Source: Meandrina meandrites
Lineage: Eukaryota > Cnidaria > Anthozoa > Scleractinia > Meandrinidae
Assembly (NCBI GenBank): GCA_963693305.1
Contig: OY855915.1
Coordinates: 2,974,495-3,038,494, forward strand
DNA: 64,000 nucleotides
Direction: 5' to 3'
Positions 11,736 through 21,993 of this stretch are shown one piece after another. The position numbers and the translations under genes are program-made. The notes under the pieces were generated by a model. That model was not told the DNA's origin. It ran no database searches and saw nothing but the letters and a program-made list of their open reading frames with translations. Numbering within the stretch: the first letter of the stretch is position 1; the number at the start of each line of letters is the position of its first letter.

Positions 11736-12019
11736 ATAACAATCTTTCTTTAAGTGAAGCCATTCGGCTGTAAGAAACTAAATAAAAGTGACCTTCCATT
11801 CCTTAGACTGTGCTTCTTTGTAGTTTGTTTTACTTCTTACACTAAATTTGGCAGACTGCCGAGACGTACTCTCCCCCAGACCTTTCCGGTCATGGTAGCC
11901 GTAGTAGCGCCTCGCCGTAGTGTATCTTAAAGTCCTTATTGTCTGTCTGAGACGGATAAACTGGGCCATAGTGCGTTGAGTTATTTTGAAGCGCCTGCAA
12001 TACTAAAATAAGCAAATAT

Positions 12020-12095
12020 TGGCCGTTTTTATACTAGAGACGCGTTACCCGTCTGGACGAGCTTCGGCAAAAATTTTGTAATTCGTCCGGTTATC

Positions 12096-12126
<31 letters not shown>

Positions 12127-12313
12127 GTTACCCGTCCAGATGAGCTACTTTTCGAAATCCGTCGTTCAAGACGCGTTTCGAAAAGTAGCTCGTCTAGACG
12201 GGTAACGCGTCTTATGCCCGTCTTTATACTAGAGACGGATAACCGGACGAATTACAAAATTTTTGCCGAAGCTCGTCCAGACGGGTAACGCGTCTCTAGT
12301 ATAAAAACGGCCA
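12020..12313. mobile_element. Near-perfect 294-bp foldback element, same family as 10873-11735
   Basis: The whole element is one palindrome: each half runs TGGCCGTTTTTATACTAGAG, ACGCGTTACCCGTC, CGTCCGGTTATCCGTC, CTACTTTTCGAAA, and mirrors around about 12165. It starts 82 bases after the end of the nested set. No coding sequence. Confidence 0.85.
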
Positions 12314-13005
12314 TTGAATGCTTCATAGACTTTTCACCTTTAATGATTACATTTAGAATGCATATAAACTGAAAATAACTAGTGACAAACCCTTAATATT
12401 TCGCACACTCAATAGAGCGTTTTAACGGTGTCATATTGATGTTTACAAGCAATTAGTAGGAAAATCTAAATGTTTGCGTAACAAAATAACTCATTTCTCA
12501 TAGGAGCAAAACACTGTGCAATGGCGGCTGTGACGTCATGTCAAAACACCCAATCAAATTACGTTTTAACTGAAAGACACGTTTCCGTGAAACATATGGT
12601 ACTCGCTGTGAGTACAAAAGAGCTTATCAAGAGCTCCAATTCATAACCCATCTAGCGATTATAGTGTTATCTATTTTCAAACCACAACTTTGCACGATGC
12701 CATATCATGTTATATTTCTTGTCTTATTTTTATAAGTTACGAGGAAGCCAAGTCGTTTGCTGTCATACGATATAGGGGAATTAAAAAGTCCGCGAGCTTC
12801 CTATAACTTCCAAACACATTTTCGTGTTTGGCGCTGTCATATACTTTTCTATCTAAACAAGCGCACAAGTTTCCTGGTTTTAATATCTGCTTCTTTTCTA
12901 ACACCATTAATCATTATCAGGAAATTCGCCAATTGATAGTGAATTTGTACTACATGCCACGTATTTAGAAGCCCCGGTGAAATACGCTTAGCAGTATTTG
13001 AACTA
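12314..13005. other. No gene seen
   Basis: AT-rich DNA with a TGACGTCA (CRE-like) site near 12531 next to CAATCA. No coding frame, RNA or repeat structure that I can support. Confidence 0.3.
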
Positions 13006-13452
13006 CCTTATTGTTACTTATTTTTTCGCGGGACTTAAATTTCACGATTTAGCAAAAAAAAAAGAACATAAAAGAGACTAAATTTCGCGAAAGTTGTCAA
13101 AATACTGTTCTGCATTAACAAACAGTTAGTCTCAGAATTGGCAAAACTGATTTTAATCTTCCTCAGCAATACAGTTTCCAATGACACGGAACAAAACCAT
13201 GTAACAAATCGCAACTGATAACAGTTTGATTTGCAACAAAGCAGAGCTATACAAGAGTACAGGACACTGTCTATTTGCGCTTACAGCTGAAGGACATTGT
13301 CAATTTTTTCAAATTAATCTTCAAGAGGAAGAGCTGACGTCAACGTTGATTAAAGAATAGCATAGCATCTATTAAATTTCGCGAAAACATTTTTTTCGCA
13401 GTTCTTTAATTTCGCGATTTTTTGAAATTCGCGAAAATAAGTAACAATATGG
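13006..13452. mobile_element. 447-bp MITE with TA flanks
   Basis: The left end CCTTATTGTTACTTATTTT and the right end AAAATAAGTAACAATATGG are inverted, followed inward by CGCG/TTTCGCGA motifs on both sides. TA flanks both ends (13004-13005 and 13453-13454), as for Tc1/mariner-type elements. No transposase. Confidence 0.65.
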
Positions 13453-13454
13453 TA

Positions 13455-14754
13455 TTTTTTATGAAATATTCACTGCTGAAAAAGAGGAAATATTATCGAT
13501 AGTACAAATTAACTCGAACCCACGATCTAAAAACTTACAGCCATCTCATTAAGTCCACCACGCTACTTGACGTTGGCTTTGTGTAAGGATTGTTATTTTC
13601 AGCAATATTTGTTTGCCTGACCTCTTATACTTAAATTTTGCTAAATAATTTCACAGTACTCTAATTGGGGTATATTTTATGTTGTTTCAAATTCTCATTA
13701 CCGTATTCTATGGAGGAAATGACAACGCTCGTGAAATTTTCAAATTTTCAGATTTTGAAACACACAAACTTCTGTGACTAGCAAGTGAAGTATGCATCTC
13801 AATGAAAACAAAACCGGGTTACATTACCCCCAAAAAACAATTCTTCTCTAATACCCTAGACGTAAAAAAAAAACACAAAACCAACAAAAAAGTCAGAATA
13901 ATCTCTCTGCAAAGTTTGGCGTCGATTCAACGCTTCGCGTCGGAAATATAGCATTTGCGATATCCCAGATGTAATTTTGTTGTCGGGTTTAAATTTTCAG
14001 GCCTGATTATAATAAAACCTAAAAATAATTTAAATGGGCTTCAGAATAAGACTAAAACTGCAAGGGACCGTGAACGATAATGCTTCTATTCGTAGGATCT
14101 ACTGAGAGATCTGATCAGCAATAAAATGAAATGAAATAACAATGCAAATCCTACGAATAGCAGCATTATCGTTCACGGTCCCTTGCAGTTTTAGTCTTAC
14201 TTTTACGTAATTTTGGACCGTAGATCTTTTCAGATCCGATACGCTGTGCTTTTATTTAGCATGGTTTTGTCCATGCGCTTAAATGTTCGGAATGGCTGTG
14301 CCTACCACATTTAAGTTATTTTGCTTTGCGAGACTCACCGTGACACTTTGAGTTTCTTGTCCACCGAAACACGTGATGTGGCAGCGCGTGATTCGGGGGA
14401 CAAGTAAGTTCAAAGTACGGAACTTGATACAGTGTACGGGTTGGGCAATTTATTTGCGTTGGCTCTTCGAGCTGGCGTCATTTAAATTCGCTACACCGCA
14501 CTGAAGAGTCCCAATAAGGACGAAACAGCTGTCTGCGGTTGCAATCCTGCTGTATCGGTTCTAGTCGTGGTGTTGTCTCGCAAAGTCTATTTTTCACGTA
14601 GTATTATCAGCCTTGCTTCCATTGTTATTTCAGAATAAGAGCTTATTATATTAATAATATATAGAGTTTACTAAACTTTATGTACCATATTGTGGCCGCT
14701 ACGTTGGAGTTTGGCATCGATTCGGTAGTTCGTTTCGGAAATAAAGAATTTTAC
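13455..14754. other. Gene-free; contains a long hairpin at 14047-14199
   Basis: Apart from the hairpin no feature is clear. The stretch at 14500-14545 (CTGAAGAGTCCCAATAAGGAC, GAAACAGCTGTC) resembles 3' ends of retroelements and may be a remnant. Positions 13500-13555 look like a degenerate minus-strand tRNA-type SINE head. Confidence 0.3.
14047..14199. repeat. Long hairpin, about 52-bp arms, 48-bp loop
   Basis: AAGACTAAAACTGCAAGGGA and the following about 30 bases at 14047-14099 recur as the reverse complement at 14148-14199 with about two differences. It could be a foldback MITE or a small-RNA-producing hairpin; no expression evidence exists here. Confidence 0.85.
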
Positions 14755-15010
14755 ATAACATAACATAAAACTTTATTTATCCTCGAATTTAATATAGCTA
14801 AGACAAGCTAGTTTCTTCGAGAAACAAATGAAAATTTTGCGACCTAATTTATGATCAGCCCTAATTATAATATTTTAACAGTAAAATTAACGATTAAAAC
14901 ATACATCACCTTTCGATGACTGGTTATAATAAGGGATGATTAATTCAAAAGGGTTTTAGAATGTAATATATATTAACATATTGATGATAGAATTTTGAAA
15001 ACATTATGTC
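14755..15010 (-). mobile_element. LINE-type 3' end with (ATGTT)n tail, minus strand
   Basis: Read on the minus strand the segment ends TTCGAGGATAAATAAAGTTT followed by TATGTTATGTTATG, the pattern of a non-LTR retrotransposon 3' end and short tandem tail. No coding part is left. The left limit is clear; the right limit is a guess. Confidence 0.45.
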
Positions 15011-15058
15011 ATTGTGCCCGTCATACTAATGTCCCATAGAATTGGGACCTGCAGTACA

Positions 15059-15290
15059 AAGTACGAATTAACTCACACCGCAGAACAAAGTCAAGCTTGT
15101 GTACATGTGTGACTTTCGAATTTAAATCCAGTTAGGTTCCCAGAGCCCTCACTCCTCCCTGTTGCTGACCAGTTGAAAGGAGACTATCGGTAAGAGATTG
15201 GAGAATCCAATGCATAAGCGCAAGGTTTAAAAAGTCGTACTCGTACCCAATCTCCTACTACTCGTACTCTGATCTGATCTGAAGGTCCCC
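15059..15290. repeat. Dispersed repeat related to 10165-10275
   Basis: It shares the pattern AGTTGAAAGG, GGTAAGAGATTGG, GCATAAGCGCAAGG and AAAAGTCGTACTC with the upstream copy in the same orientation. Noncoding. Confidence 0.45.
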
Positions 15291-15750
15291 CATGACACTT
15301 AGGACTCATCAAATGACGGCTACATTTTAAATACTAACAACTTTGTAAAAATCAGTATTTCGGTTATATAAATGATATACAGAGCAAAAACTTTGACAAA
15401 AAACTTGAACAAAATATTTCATTCTGCCTGCGCTATAACCGTAAAAGGTTTTTGATGTTATCCTCGCAAACAAACAGTTTTCGTGACCGTGACTGATTAA
15501 AACCCGACAAAAATGCTTTCATTTTTCATACATTTTTCCTGATTTCAATTTGGTTCACTCGTTATCTCCAGGAGTGAGTAGAGTTCGTTCATCACCTTTT
15601 GTAGGTTGCACATCTTTTTTAGAGAAACTGATCGTGAATACCAAAATAACGACAAACAAACATAATTCAAAAACCGACAAAGCAATGCAAAGATTGCGCT
15701 CAATTTGGTCAACAAAACCCAGAATTACAAAAACCGGAACATTCAACAAT

Positions 15751-15786
15751 TGTGCGGCGTCGGGCCTCATACAAAACACAAGCCAG
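15751..15786. repeat. 36-bp direct repeat, left copy
   Basis: TGTGCGGCGTCGGGCCTCAT and the next 16 bases recur exactly at 16206-16241. On the minus strand both encode WLVFCMRPDAAQ. The pair flanks a 419-bp segment, as if an insertion or tandem event duplicated the coding target. Confidence 0.85.
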
Positions 15787-16146
15787 TTTATGTTTGTAAC
15801 AATCAACGAAAGATCACACTACAAAGACATACAATGTATCATCCCAGCAAAGGTGAGGGGAAAGACGCTACCAAAAAATAACAGATATCAGGGTGTGGAG
15901 GGAGGGGAAATTTGTCTTAACTTGTTGAAGACATCACTCAGCGAAAGAGGATTGAACGTGCATGCTTGCCTCGATTCAATGTAAGAACCTGTGAAGCAAT
16001 TTCCCGGATGAGAGGAAGTTTCCCAAACCGGAAGCTGGGAGATGAATATGTCACAAGCTACATAAAATCATTTCCTGAAATGAATATCCTTCACTCGGAA
16101 GAATTCAGGAACGTTCCAATGCGACCGAAAAAAGTTAACCCTGCCA
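15787..16146 (+). repeat. 360-bp duplicated segment, copy 1
   Basis: It matches 17823-18182 at well over 95 percent in the same orientation (starting TTTATGTTTGTAACAATC, ending GTTAACCCTGCCA). Both contain two overlapping short open frames in different phases, shared by the copies. I see no known domain. It sits inside the membrane-protein gene between the 36-bp repeats. Confidence 0.85.
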
Positions 16147-16205
16147 ACACACCCGCCAAGAATCCACTGGAATGCCCCTGGAAATGATCAAGATGGAGAA
16201 TATTT

Positions 16206-16241
16206 TGTGCGGCGTCGGGCCTCATACAAAACACAAGCCAG
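16206..16241. repeat. 36-bp direct repeat, right copy
   Basis: Exact copy of 15751-15786; see that entry. Confidence 0.85.
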
Positions 16242-16302
16242 AAAAAGAACTGAAACAGTCCGACGAAAAACACAGCAGCAGTAGATTTTCCTGATCTGAC
16301 TG

Positions 16303-17060
16303 CTGTGTTTTCACTAGGCCGATTACCTAGCTGAACATTCTTCCTGGGTGTTTGTTTACAGACCGACATTAGCTAGTTAAACATAACATCTGTTTTCACT
16401 GGAAAAAAGTTAAGTCACTAATAACTCGAAAGATTCAAATTACAAATCCGCGCAACTTTCAAAAATGTCCAGTTGGAGCCACGGTTCCTATTCGTAGCTC
16501 CTGGCTTTGTATTTTCTTCGTCCGTTGAGCTTTCGCTTTCGTTGCCGTAAGCAGTGTAAATCAAGACTGCTGAGCTTGTCGAGGGTATTGCATGTGGCAT
16601 AGGAATTTGGTATTGAAGAACTGCTGGTTGCCCGTAATGCGGGAAATGATGCTGCATGCCAACACTGTGAAACAGGTAAGGCCCGGAGGAATTGTAAAAC
16701 GGCAAAAAGAATTGGGAAAAGGTTTGCAATTCGTGAGCCATGTTTACAAGCATACAAGGTTTTGTTTCGAAAGAACCACAATGCGAGCTTCTGGAAAATA
16801 ATTTTGCCAGATTGTTTGGCAGGCATCTGTCACTACACGCGATGCGATTGGCTGCGGTATTTGTTGGGACAAGTTAAACCATCTTGCGAGGTAGTATAAC
16901 TCTGCGTGAGTTTCCTGTCGTAAAGGCGAGAAAATCCGTTGTTTTTCCTTGTGAAAACAGTTGGCATTGTTAACTCGCTAAACACTAGACAAAGTGTTTT
17001 CACTGTATTTCCGGACTTTTCTGACTTTATCTAGCTAAAATTGTCCTGGTGAAAACACAG
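16303..17060. mobile_element. 758-bp DNA transposon, TIR CTGTGTTTTCACYAGG
   Basis: The left end CTGTGTTTTCACTAGGCCGA and the right end CCTGGTGAAAACACAG are inverted repeats, with AGCT motifs following inside both. It lies between two pieces of the membrane-protein gene. No clear target duplication is seen. It carries a minus-strand reading frame (separate entry). Confidence 0.65.
16418..16741 (-). CDS. Transposon-borne ORF, possibly truncated before a SANT/Myb-like domain
   Basis: A 107-codon minus-strand frame from the ATG at 16741 (MAHELQTFSQFF). The N-terminal half is rich in Pro, His, Tyr and Ser; then comes an acidic ESESSTDEEN patch and RNRGSNWTF. RGxNW followed by a helix is how SANT/Myb-like proteins of Harbinger-type transposons begin, so this could be the first exon of such a protein, but the domain itself is missing. 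Tentative. Confidence 0.3.
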   Translation of the reverse strand: MAHELQTFSQFFLPFYNSSGPYLFHSVGMQHHFPHYGQPAVLQYQIPMPHAIPSTSSAVLIYTAYGNESESSTDEENTKPGATNRNRGSNWTFLKVARICNLNLSSY

Positions 17061-17822
17061 CCCATGACACTTAAAGATTGGTATGAAGATTTCGCGGAGG
17101 AAGAGGCTCACCGAGGCTCCTTCGGTCTCACGGCACCATATCACCAGGGTGATCAGAGCAAGTGTTGTATCGAGACCCATGAAAAGGAGAGCGAATGAGA
17201 GCGGCATCATGTTCCTAATGGCCAACATTGCCAGGATTGCGTTCACGAGGACAAAACGTGCAAAAACGGACCCTAGAATTGGGCCCTGTTGGTTAGAACG
17301 TGCAGTGATGATAAGCAAGAAGCCAATTACGATAACACCCAGCCCTGTAAGGCGAAGGTACCCCGCACTACGACCCAGGAAGTGTAACTGCAAAATGATC
17401 CTCCACAGCTGAGGGCAGACGAGTAAGTTCCTCCACCAATGCAGTAAGTGAACACTGAAGAGCACTGCGTGAATGTTTGCATGTTTGTCATGGGTTCTGT
17501 TAACGGGATAGACAACACAAACTTAAACCAGTCACAGATCATTGCTTTGGCAGTCGTCATGGCTTCGTCTGGAAGAAAACAGCAAGAAAACGGAAAGTCA
17601 GGAATTATTGCCACAAGACTCTTTCAGAAATGGATCACACGTTTGATAAGTCCCCCACCCCCACCTCCGACTTCATGCAATTACCATTTATGTATCTTGC
17701 TCCTTGTGAATTAGTCATAATTATTCATAACGTATGCGCGTGTTGCCTTTGCTGAACTCTGTTTGCTGGGACAAAATCAAAACCTTCTCATTTCGGGATC
17801 TTTTGGGCCAAAGGCGTGGCCG

Positions 17823-18182
17823 TTTATGTTTGTAACAATCAACGAAAGATCACACTACAAAGACATACAATGTATCATCCCAGCAAAGGTGAGGGGAAAG
17901 ACGCTACCAAAAAATAATAGATATCAGGGTGTGGAGGGAGGGGAAATTTGTCTTAACTTGTTGAAGACATCACTCAGCGAAAGAGGATTGAACATGCGTG
18001 CTTGCCTCGATTCAATGTAAGAACCTGTGAAGCAATTTCCCGGATGAGAGGAAGTTTCCCAAACCGGAAGCTGGGAGATGAATATGTCACAAGCTACATA
18101 AAATCATTTCCTGAAATGAATATCCTTCACTCGGAAGAATTCAGGAACGTTCCAATGCGACCGAAAAAAGTTAACCCTGCCA
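17823..18182 (+). repeat. 360-bp duplicated segment, copy 2
   Basis: Sister of 15787-16146. Downstream of the shared part this copy continues into CAATGTTGCT followed by GTAAGTAAAA, which looks like an exon-intron junction; the other copy does not. It could therefore be the source copy. No protein family recognised. Confidence 0.8.
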
Positions 18183-19024
18183 CCCTCCGCAATGTTGCTG
18201 TAAGTAAAAGTAAAGTACCTTGAATTTCTCAAATTTCAAAACCAAATTTTCTCCTGGTAGATTGGGATATAACTCTATTTGGCACCGACATAAAGTTGTA
18301 ATGACAGATCAATATAAATTCTTCCGCTATATCAAACGAAGCCGTGGCAACATGGAAATGTTTGCTAACTCACCTTAAATAAGCATTTCTTTGCTTGGAC
18401 GTTTGAGTTGTGGACGCTTGCTTCTTCTTCTTTTTCTTTTTGCACGACTCATAAACAAGTTAAAATTGGAAATAGTCCGCAGCAAAAAAAAAACAAAAAA
18501 AAAACAGTTTAATCACATTGTAAATCAGGTTCTCCCTGAGACAAAAACAAACAAACAAAATCCACCGACTCAGCCCCCCACCATTCGTGCTCACAATACA
18601 ATCTATAATTATTTACTAAATTCAGTAGGATTAAATGATGTTCAGCTGCTGAAAAACGTTACCATGCAGAAAAGCTAAACTTAATTTTGAAAAAAAAAAT
18701 AAAGAAAAGCCGAGATAAAAGATAGACGACAAAAAATAACAATAGAATCACGATCGCTATAATGGAAAGGTGCATAAATAAGCATGAACACAAAATGACA
18801 TACGTAAGCATAGTTCTTTTAAGCATTTAGATTTAGCCTAACTCTTTCTTCGTGCGTGAAAAACCAGTCCAAGGAGGCCACCGAAGAATTTCTATAAAAG
18901 GTGCACTTGTGCTTTTGTTATTTCCGTTTACATAAATGCAAGCGAAGGACAAGAAAAAGAGTAATGTTCTTCGGATATTTGCGGGTCGTTCACTACCTCT
19001 CGGGACGAGTTACTTCATTGGTTC
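18183..19024. other. Repeat-rich noncoding DNA
   Basis: 18405-18530 (GAGTTGTGGACGC, GCACGACTCATAAACAAG) is repeated at 20875-20985. From 18841 the sequence is related to 27430-28250 (duplicated segment). No supported gene. Confidence 0.4.
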
Positions 19025-19028
19025 TTAA

Positions 19029-19685
19029 GGACGTTCCCGCTAATCGTTTATGCGCATCCTTACTGCGCACGTAATTCCTGTCGCAACGCTACGCCACGTC
19101 ATGCATCGAGCGCGCGCGCTGAGGAAACTTTCCAACCACATATAGGGTGAGTAACCGTTGCGATAACTTCGCTTGCAGTTTGCTAGCTTAAATGGTCGGT
19201 GACCCCTACTTTTTTCTTAACAGATCACTTTTGTTAACGATTATCCACGTTTTGTGAGAAAATGAAAAAAATCTATCGATTAAAAGGTTGATTTTTTTTG
19301 CCCCACGCACGTTCGAATTCCGCTTTTTGATCTTTTCGTTTTGCCGTACGACGGGTTCAAATACCTCTTCCAGGGCTAAGTTTTGCATAAAAGATGGCAA
19401 CACTTAAAATTATTTACGCAAAAGACGCACTTCTTCAAAATATCACCAAGATCGTTTGCCTCCGTTTTCTCATTATCGATAATTTAAACTACAAACCTTG
19501 AAAGCCATGCGAAATTACGTGCGCCAATTTTTCAAAATTAGGGTAGTTTTCTACAGACTTTATCTCTGAAACGAAGTCGGTGACCCCCACTTTTTTTTGT
19601 ATTTCTGACACAAGTAACTCATTATCCGTCCTCAGTAAAAATTTTAGAAAAATCTATCGACTAGAAAATTTTCGCGCGAACGTCC
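19029..19685. mobile_element. MITE-like insertion flanked by TTAA
   Basis: GGACGTTCCCGC at the left and GCGCGAACGTCC at the right are inverted, and TTAA lies outside both (19025-19028 and 19686-19689). Inside, GTCGGTGACCCCYACTTTTTT occurs twice in direct orientation. The sister duplication at 27430-28250 lacks this block. Confidence 0.6.
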
Positions 19686-20530
19686 TTAAAAGAATAGATA
19701 ACAGGCCATAACAATGCCCCTAGCCCTGAATAACAAAAGAGGTAGTTTTACAGCAGGCGAATGAAAAAAAAGGTTCCATTGAGGTAGTGTCTTACTGATA
19801 TTGCCTGCGTCGCATCGTTTAACATGAACAGACCTTGTGCTTACGTTTATGCTTGGGCGCGACTTATATTGCTATCAGAAAGAAATATTTCTACGCGGAA
19901 CTTCATCAACCAGACAAAACAAAGGCAGATTAACTCACCGATAAGTTCAGTTTTTTTTTTCGCTGTAGTTTACGTGCCTACTATTAATCTTTGCCCAACA
20001 GCTGCTGTTCAAATAGTGTCGCCCGTTCCTTCAATGGACACACCTCCAAAATGATGGGAGTTAGAACTGTGTGAAGTGAACATTGTGCAAGTTATGCAAA
20101 TGCAATAGGTACCGGCGGATTATTGAGGCACCCTGATAATTGCTGGAAGGCAACCAGAATATTCGGTGATAAAACTCAGAAGTGTTATCATTTCGGCAGC
20201 AATATATACGCCATTTTCAATTCGTATTAATGCTTTCTCTGTTATACACCCCATCTTTATTACTCACCACCAAATTTTCCTTCGGGTGAAAAACGAAATG
20301 AATTTATTCATTGAAATTGTTAACACTGCGCGATTCTTTGAGGTTTCAAATTTGCGTTGAGAAATATCCTTCTTTGAGTCCATTTAAACTTTTGCGTGTG
20401 CAAATAATTTTTGTATTTCAACTGTTGACTCCCAAGTACACGCCCTGATCACATGCAAGTCCAAGGTTCAAGCTGTTGTCACCTTAGGGAGTTATATTTT
20501 AATTAGTGAGTGTTGTTCGTCCTAGGGAGT

Positions 20531-20839
20531 TCAGTTTACAGTTTTAACGCGCGTCACGTGATACGTCCTCGTCCCATGAGAACCGCACTTTAATTGAGGG
20601 GTATAACAATGTTGTTTTAGATACTGTAGTCGCAGGATATGGTCACGCTGGGATTTTGAGAAGAGGTTAGCTGCGTCACGATATTTCAGGTCGTTTTTCT
20701 TATGTAGACAAACAACTTTTAAATACGAGGAAACCTCAAATATTTGTTTACAAAGGTGAAAAAACAACAAAGAAGTAATAATAAACCAAAAAGGAACAAG
20801 GATGGCTAAGATTGGGAAAGATTGAGGTGGATTAGTCAC
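20531..20839 (-). other. Possible exon with one membrane helix (duplicated at 28080-28245)
   Basis: A minus-strand open frame whose first part (FPILAILVPFWFIITSLLFF) could span a membrane and whose second part (CLHKKNDLKYRDAANLFSKS) is charged. The related copy near 28080-28245 keeps the same residues but carries in-frame stops. It could be an old duplicated exon, one copy decayed. No family recognised; it may be chance. Confidence 0.2.
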
Positions 20840-20985
20840 AGCGAACTTGAAAAAAATGAACTTTCAGTTAAACTTTGATATGAGTTGTGGACGCATATTT
20901 CTTTTCTTTTTTTTTCGCACGACTCATAAACAAGTGTAAATTGGTAATAATTCTCAGCGAAAACAATTTAATCATGATTGAAAAG

Positions 20986-21577
20986 GCCAGTTCACATTAA
21001 TGAATTAAACATTTTTTCTGATGAATGATTTTACCTCAAGCTATCATTTACCATCCTAAGCCAACATCGTATACAGCTATTTCAATAAACCTTGCCCGAT
21101 CAAAGACAAGACCGAAAGGTAGTTTAGGTAGAAGACAGCTGAATACCAACGAGATATAACGACATGATAAACGCGCGCGTACATGCACGTTTTCTTTCTT
21201 CTCCGACATGTGGAAACGAGGTATTCCAGCCAAACTGAATTTTAGAAGAATTATTAAAACTCAAAGCCATGTGACAGTGAAAATAAAGCTACAGAAAGAG
21301 GTATTTTGAGAGAAAAAACAAATGCTTCACGTTTAAAATACAAACTGGTACATTTCCTGTAGACCACTACTCTACTCGGTCTTGTCTCGTAAGCTTTAGG
21401 CTTTAATCTGACAACGTTAATTAATTGAAATAGCTGTATTTGGAATGGCTGCTCCTTTTACTTGGTACATTTTCAGCGAAGTACAATTGTAGAAGACAAT
21501 TATACTTATAATTATAAAATGTAATTATAAATATAAAATGTGACAGGCCAAACGCGTCTCCCGCTGGTCGCTAAATG
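20986..21577. other. No gene seen
   Basis: AT-rich DNA without supported coding frames or clear repeats. Confidence 0.3.
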
Positions 21578-21580
21578 TAA

Positions 21581-21990
21581 GGCCCAGTTCAGACGTCGTG
21601 CTCCTGCCCGGCATGCCGAACTTAATTGCAATAGGTTCGACTGTAGTACGGCACAAACACGACTGTTTGAGCCAGAGTCGTGCCAAATTCAGAATTTACT
21701 GAAGTCACGTAACAATTAGTCAGCGGTGATCAAACAAAAATGGCGCCGTAACTATCCCCATTAAAATACATTTAATATAATTTATGAATTTTGTTTGGCA
21801 CGGCAGAAGCGCGGCATTTGAATCGCTGCCGTGCCAGAATCGTGTAGCACGGCAGAGCTTGTCGAACTTAATTGCTTTGCCCAAATTAATTTTTAGTTTG
21901 ATTCAGACGCCGTACTTCTGCCGTGCTTTTTTCGAAGCTAATTCCTGAATTTAGTTCGGCAAGGCAGAAGCACGACGTCTGAACTGGGCC
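21581..21990. mobile_element. 410-bp MITE, PIF/Harbinger-like, TAA target duplication
   Basis: The ends GGCCCAGTTCAGACGTCGTG and their reverse complement are perfect for 21 bases and continue with CCTGCC/GCAGAA-type similarity. TAA flanks both sides (21578-21580 and 21991-21993). Inside are further inverted CGTGC/GCACG-rich segments. No transposase. Confidence 0.8.
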
Positions 21991-21993
21991 TAA

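Larger units (their letters stand above)
10279..11935. mobile_element. Outer element of a nested set, TIR GGGACTTTAAGATACACTA
   Basis: The left end GGGACTTTAAGATACACTAT (10279) and the right end ending AGTCC (11935) are inverted repeats of over 40 bp with few mismatches. TTA flanks both sides (10276-10278 and 11936-11938). A TWA target duplication and G-rich ends are typical of PIF/Harbinger elements. No transposase is present. Most of its length is later insertions (10873-11735). Confidence 0.65.
15555..17465 (-). pseudogene. Multi-pass membrane protein gene, interrupted
   Basis: Minus-strand pieces appear to belong to one protein. 17465-17061 encodes a segment starting near HLLHWWRNLL with three or four hydrophobic helices (LGVIVIGFLLIITARS, LVNAILAMLAIRNMM, LFMGLDTTLALITLVIW) and ends near LFLREIFIPIF. 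16302-16207 adds VFFVGLFQFFFWLVF followed by CMRPDAAQ. 15785-15555 repeats WLVFCMRPDAAQ, then adds a further helix (VFELCLFVVILVFTISF) and a charged tail ending at a stop. A 758-bp TIR element separates the first two pieces, and a 36-bp duplication plus a repeat separates the last two. Frames do not join directly at the TIR element, so either an intron or a break is present. I do not recognise the family; no start codon is certain. Confidence 0.45.
18841..20850. repeat. Old segmental duplication, copy 1
   Basis: Blocks in this interval match 27430-28250 in the same order and orientation: TTCGTGCGTGAAAA, AGGCCACCGAAGA, GCCTGCGTCGC, ATGCTTGGGC, CACCTCCAAA and, at the end, AAACCAAAAAGGAACAAGGA. 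This copy is longer because a TTAA-flanked element (19029-19685) and other DNA entered it. Confidence 0.6.

Noticed and set aside
11143..11799. Open frames with regular Thr-Arg-Arg-Val patterns
   Set aside because: Produced by the inverted and direct units of the nested MITEs.
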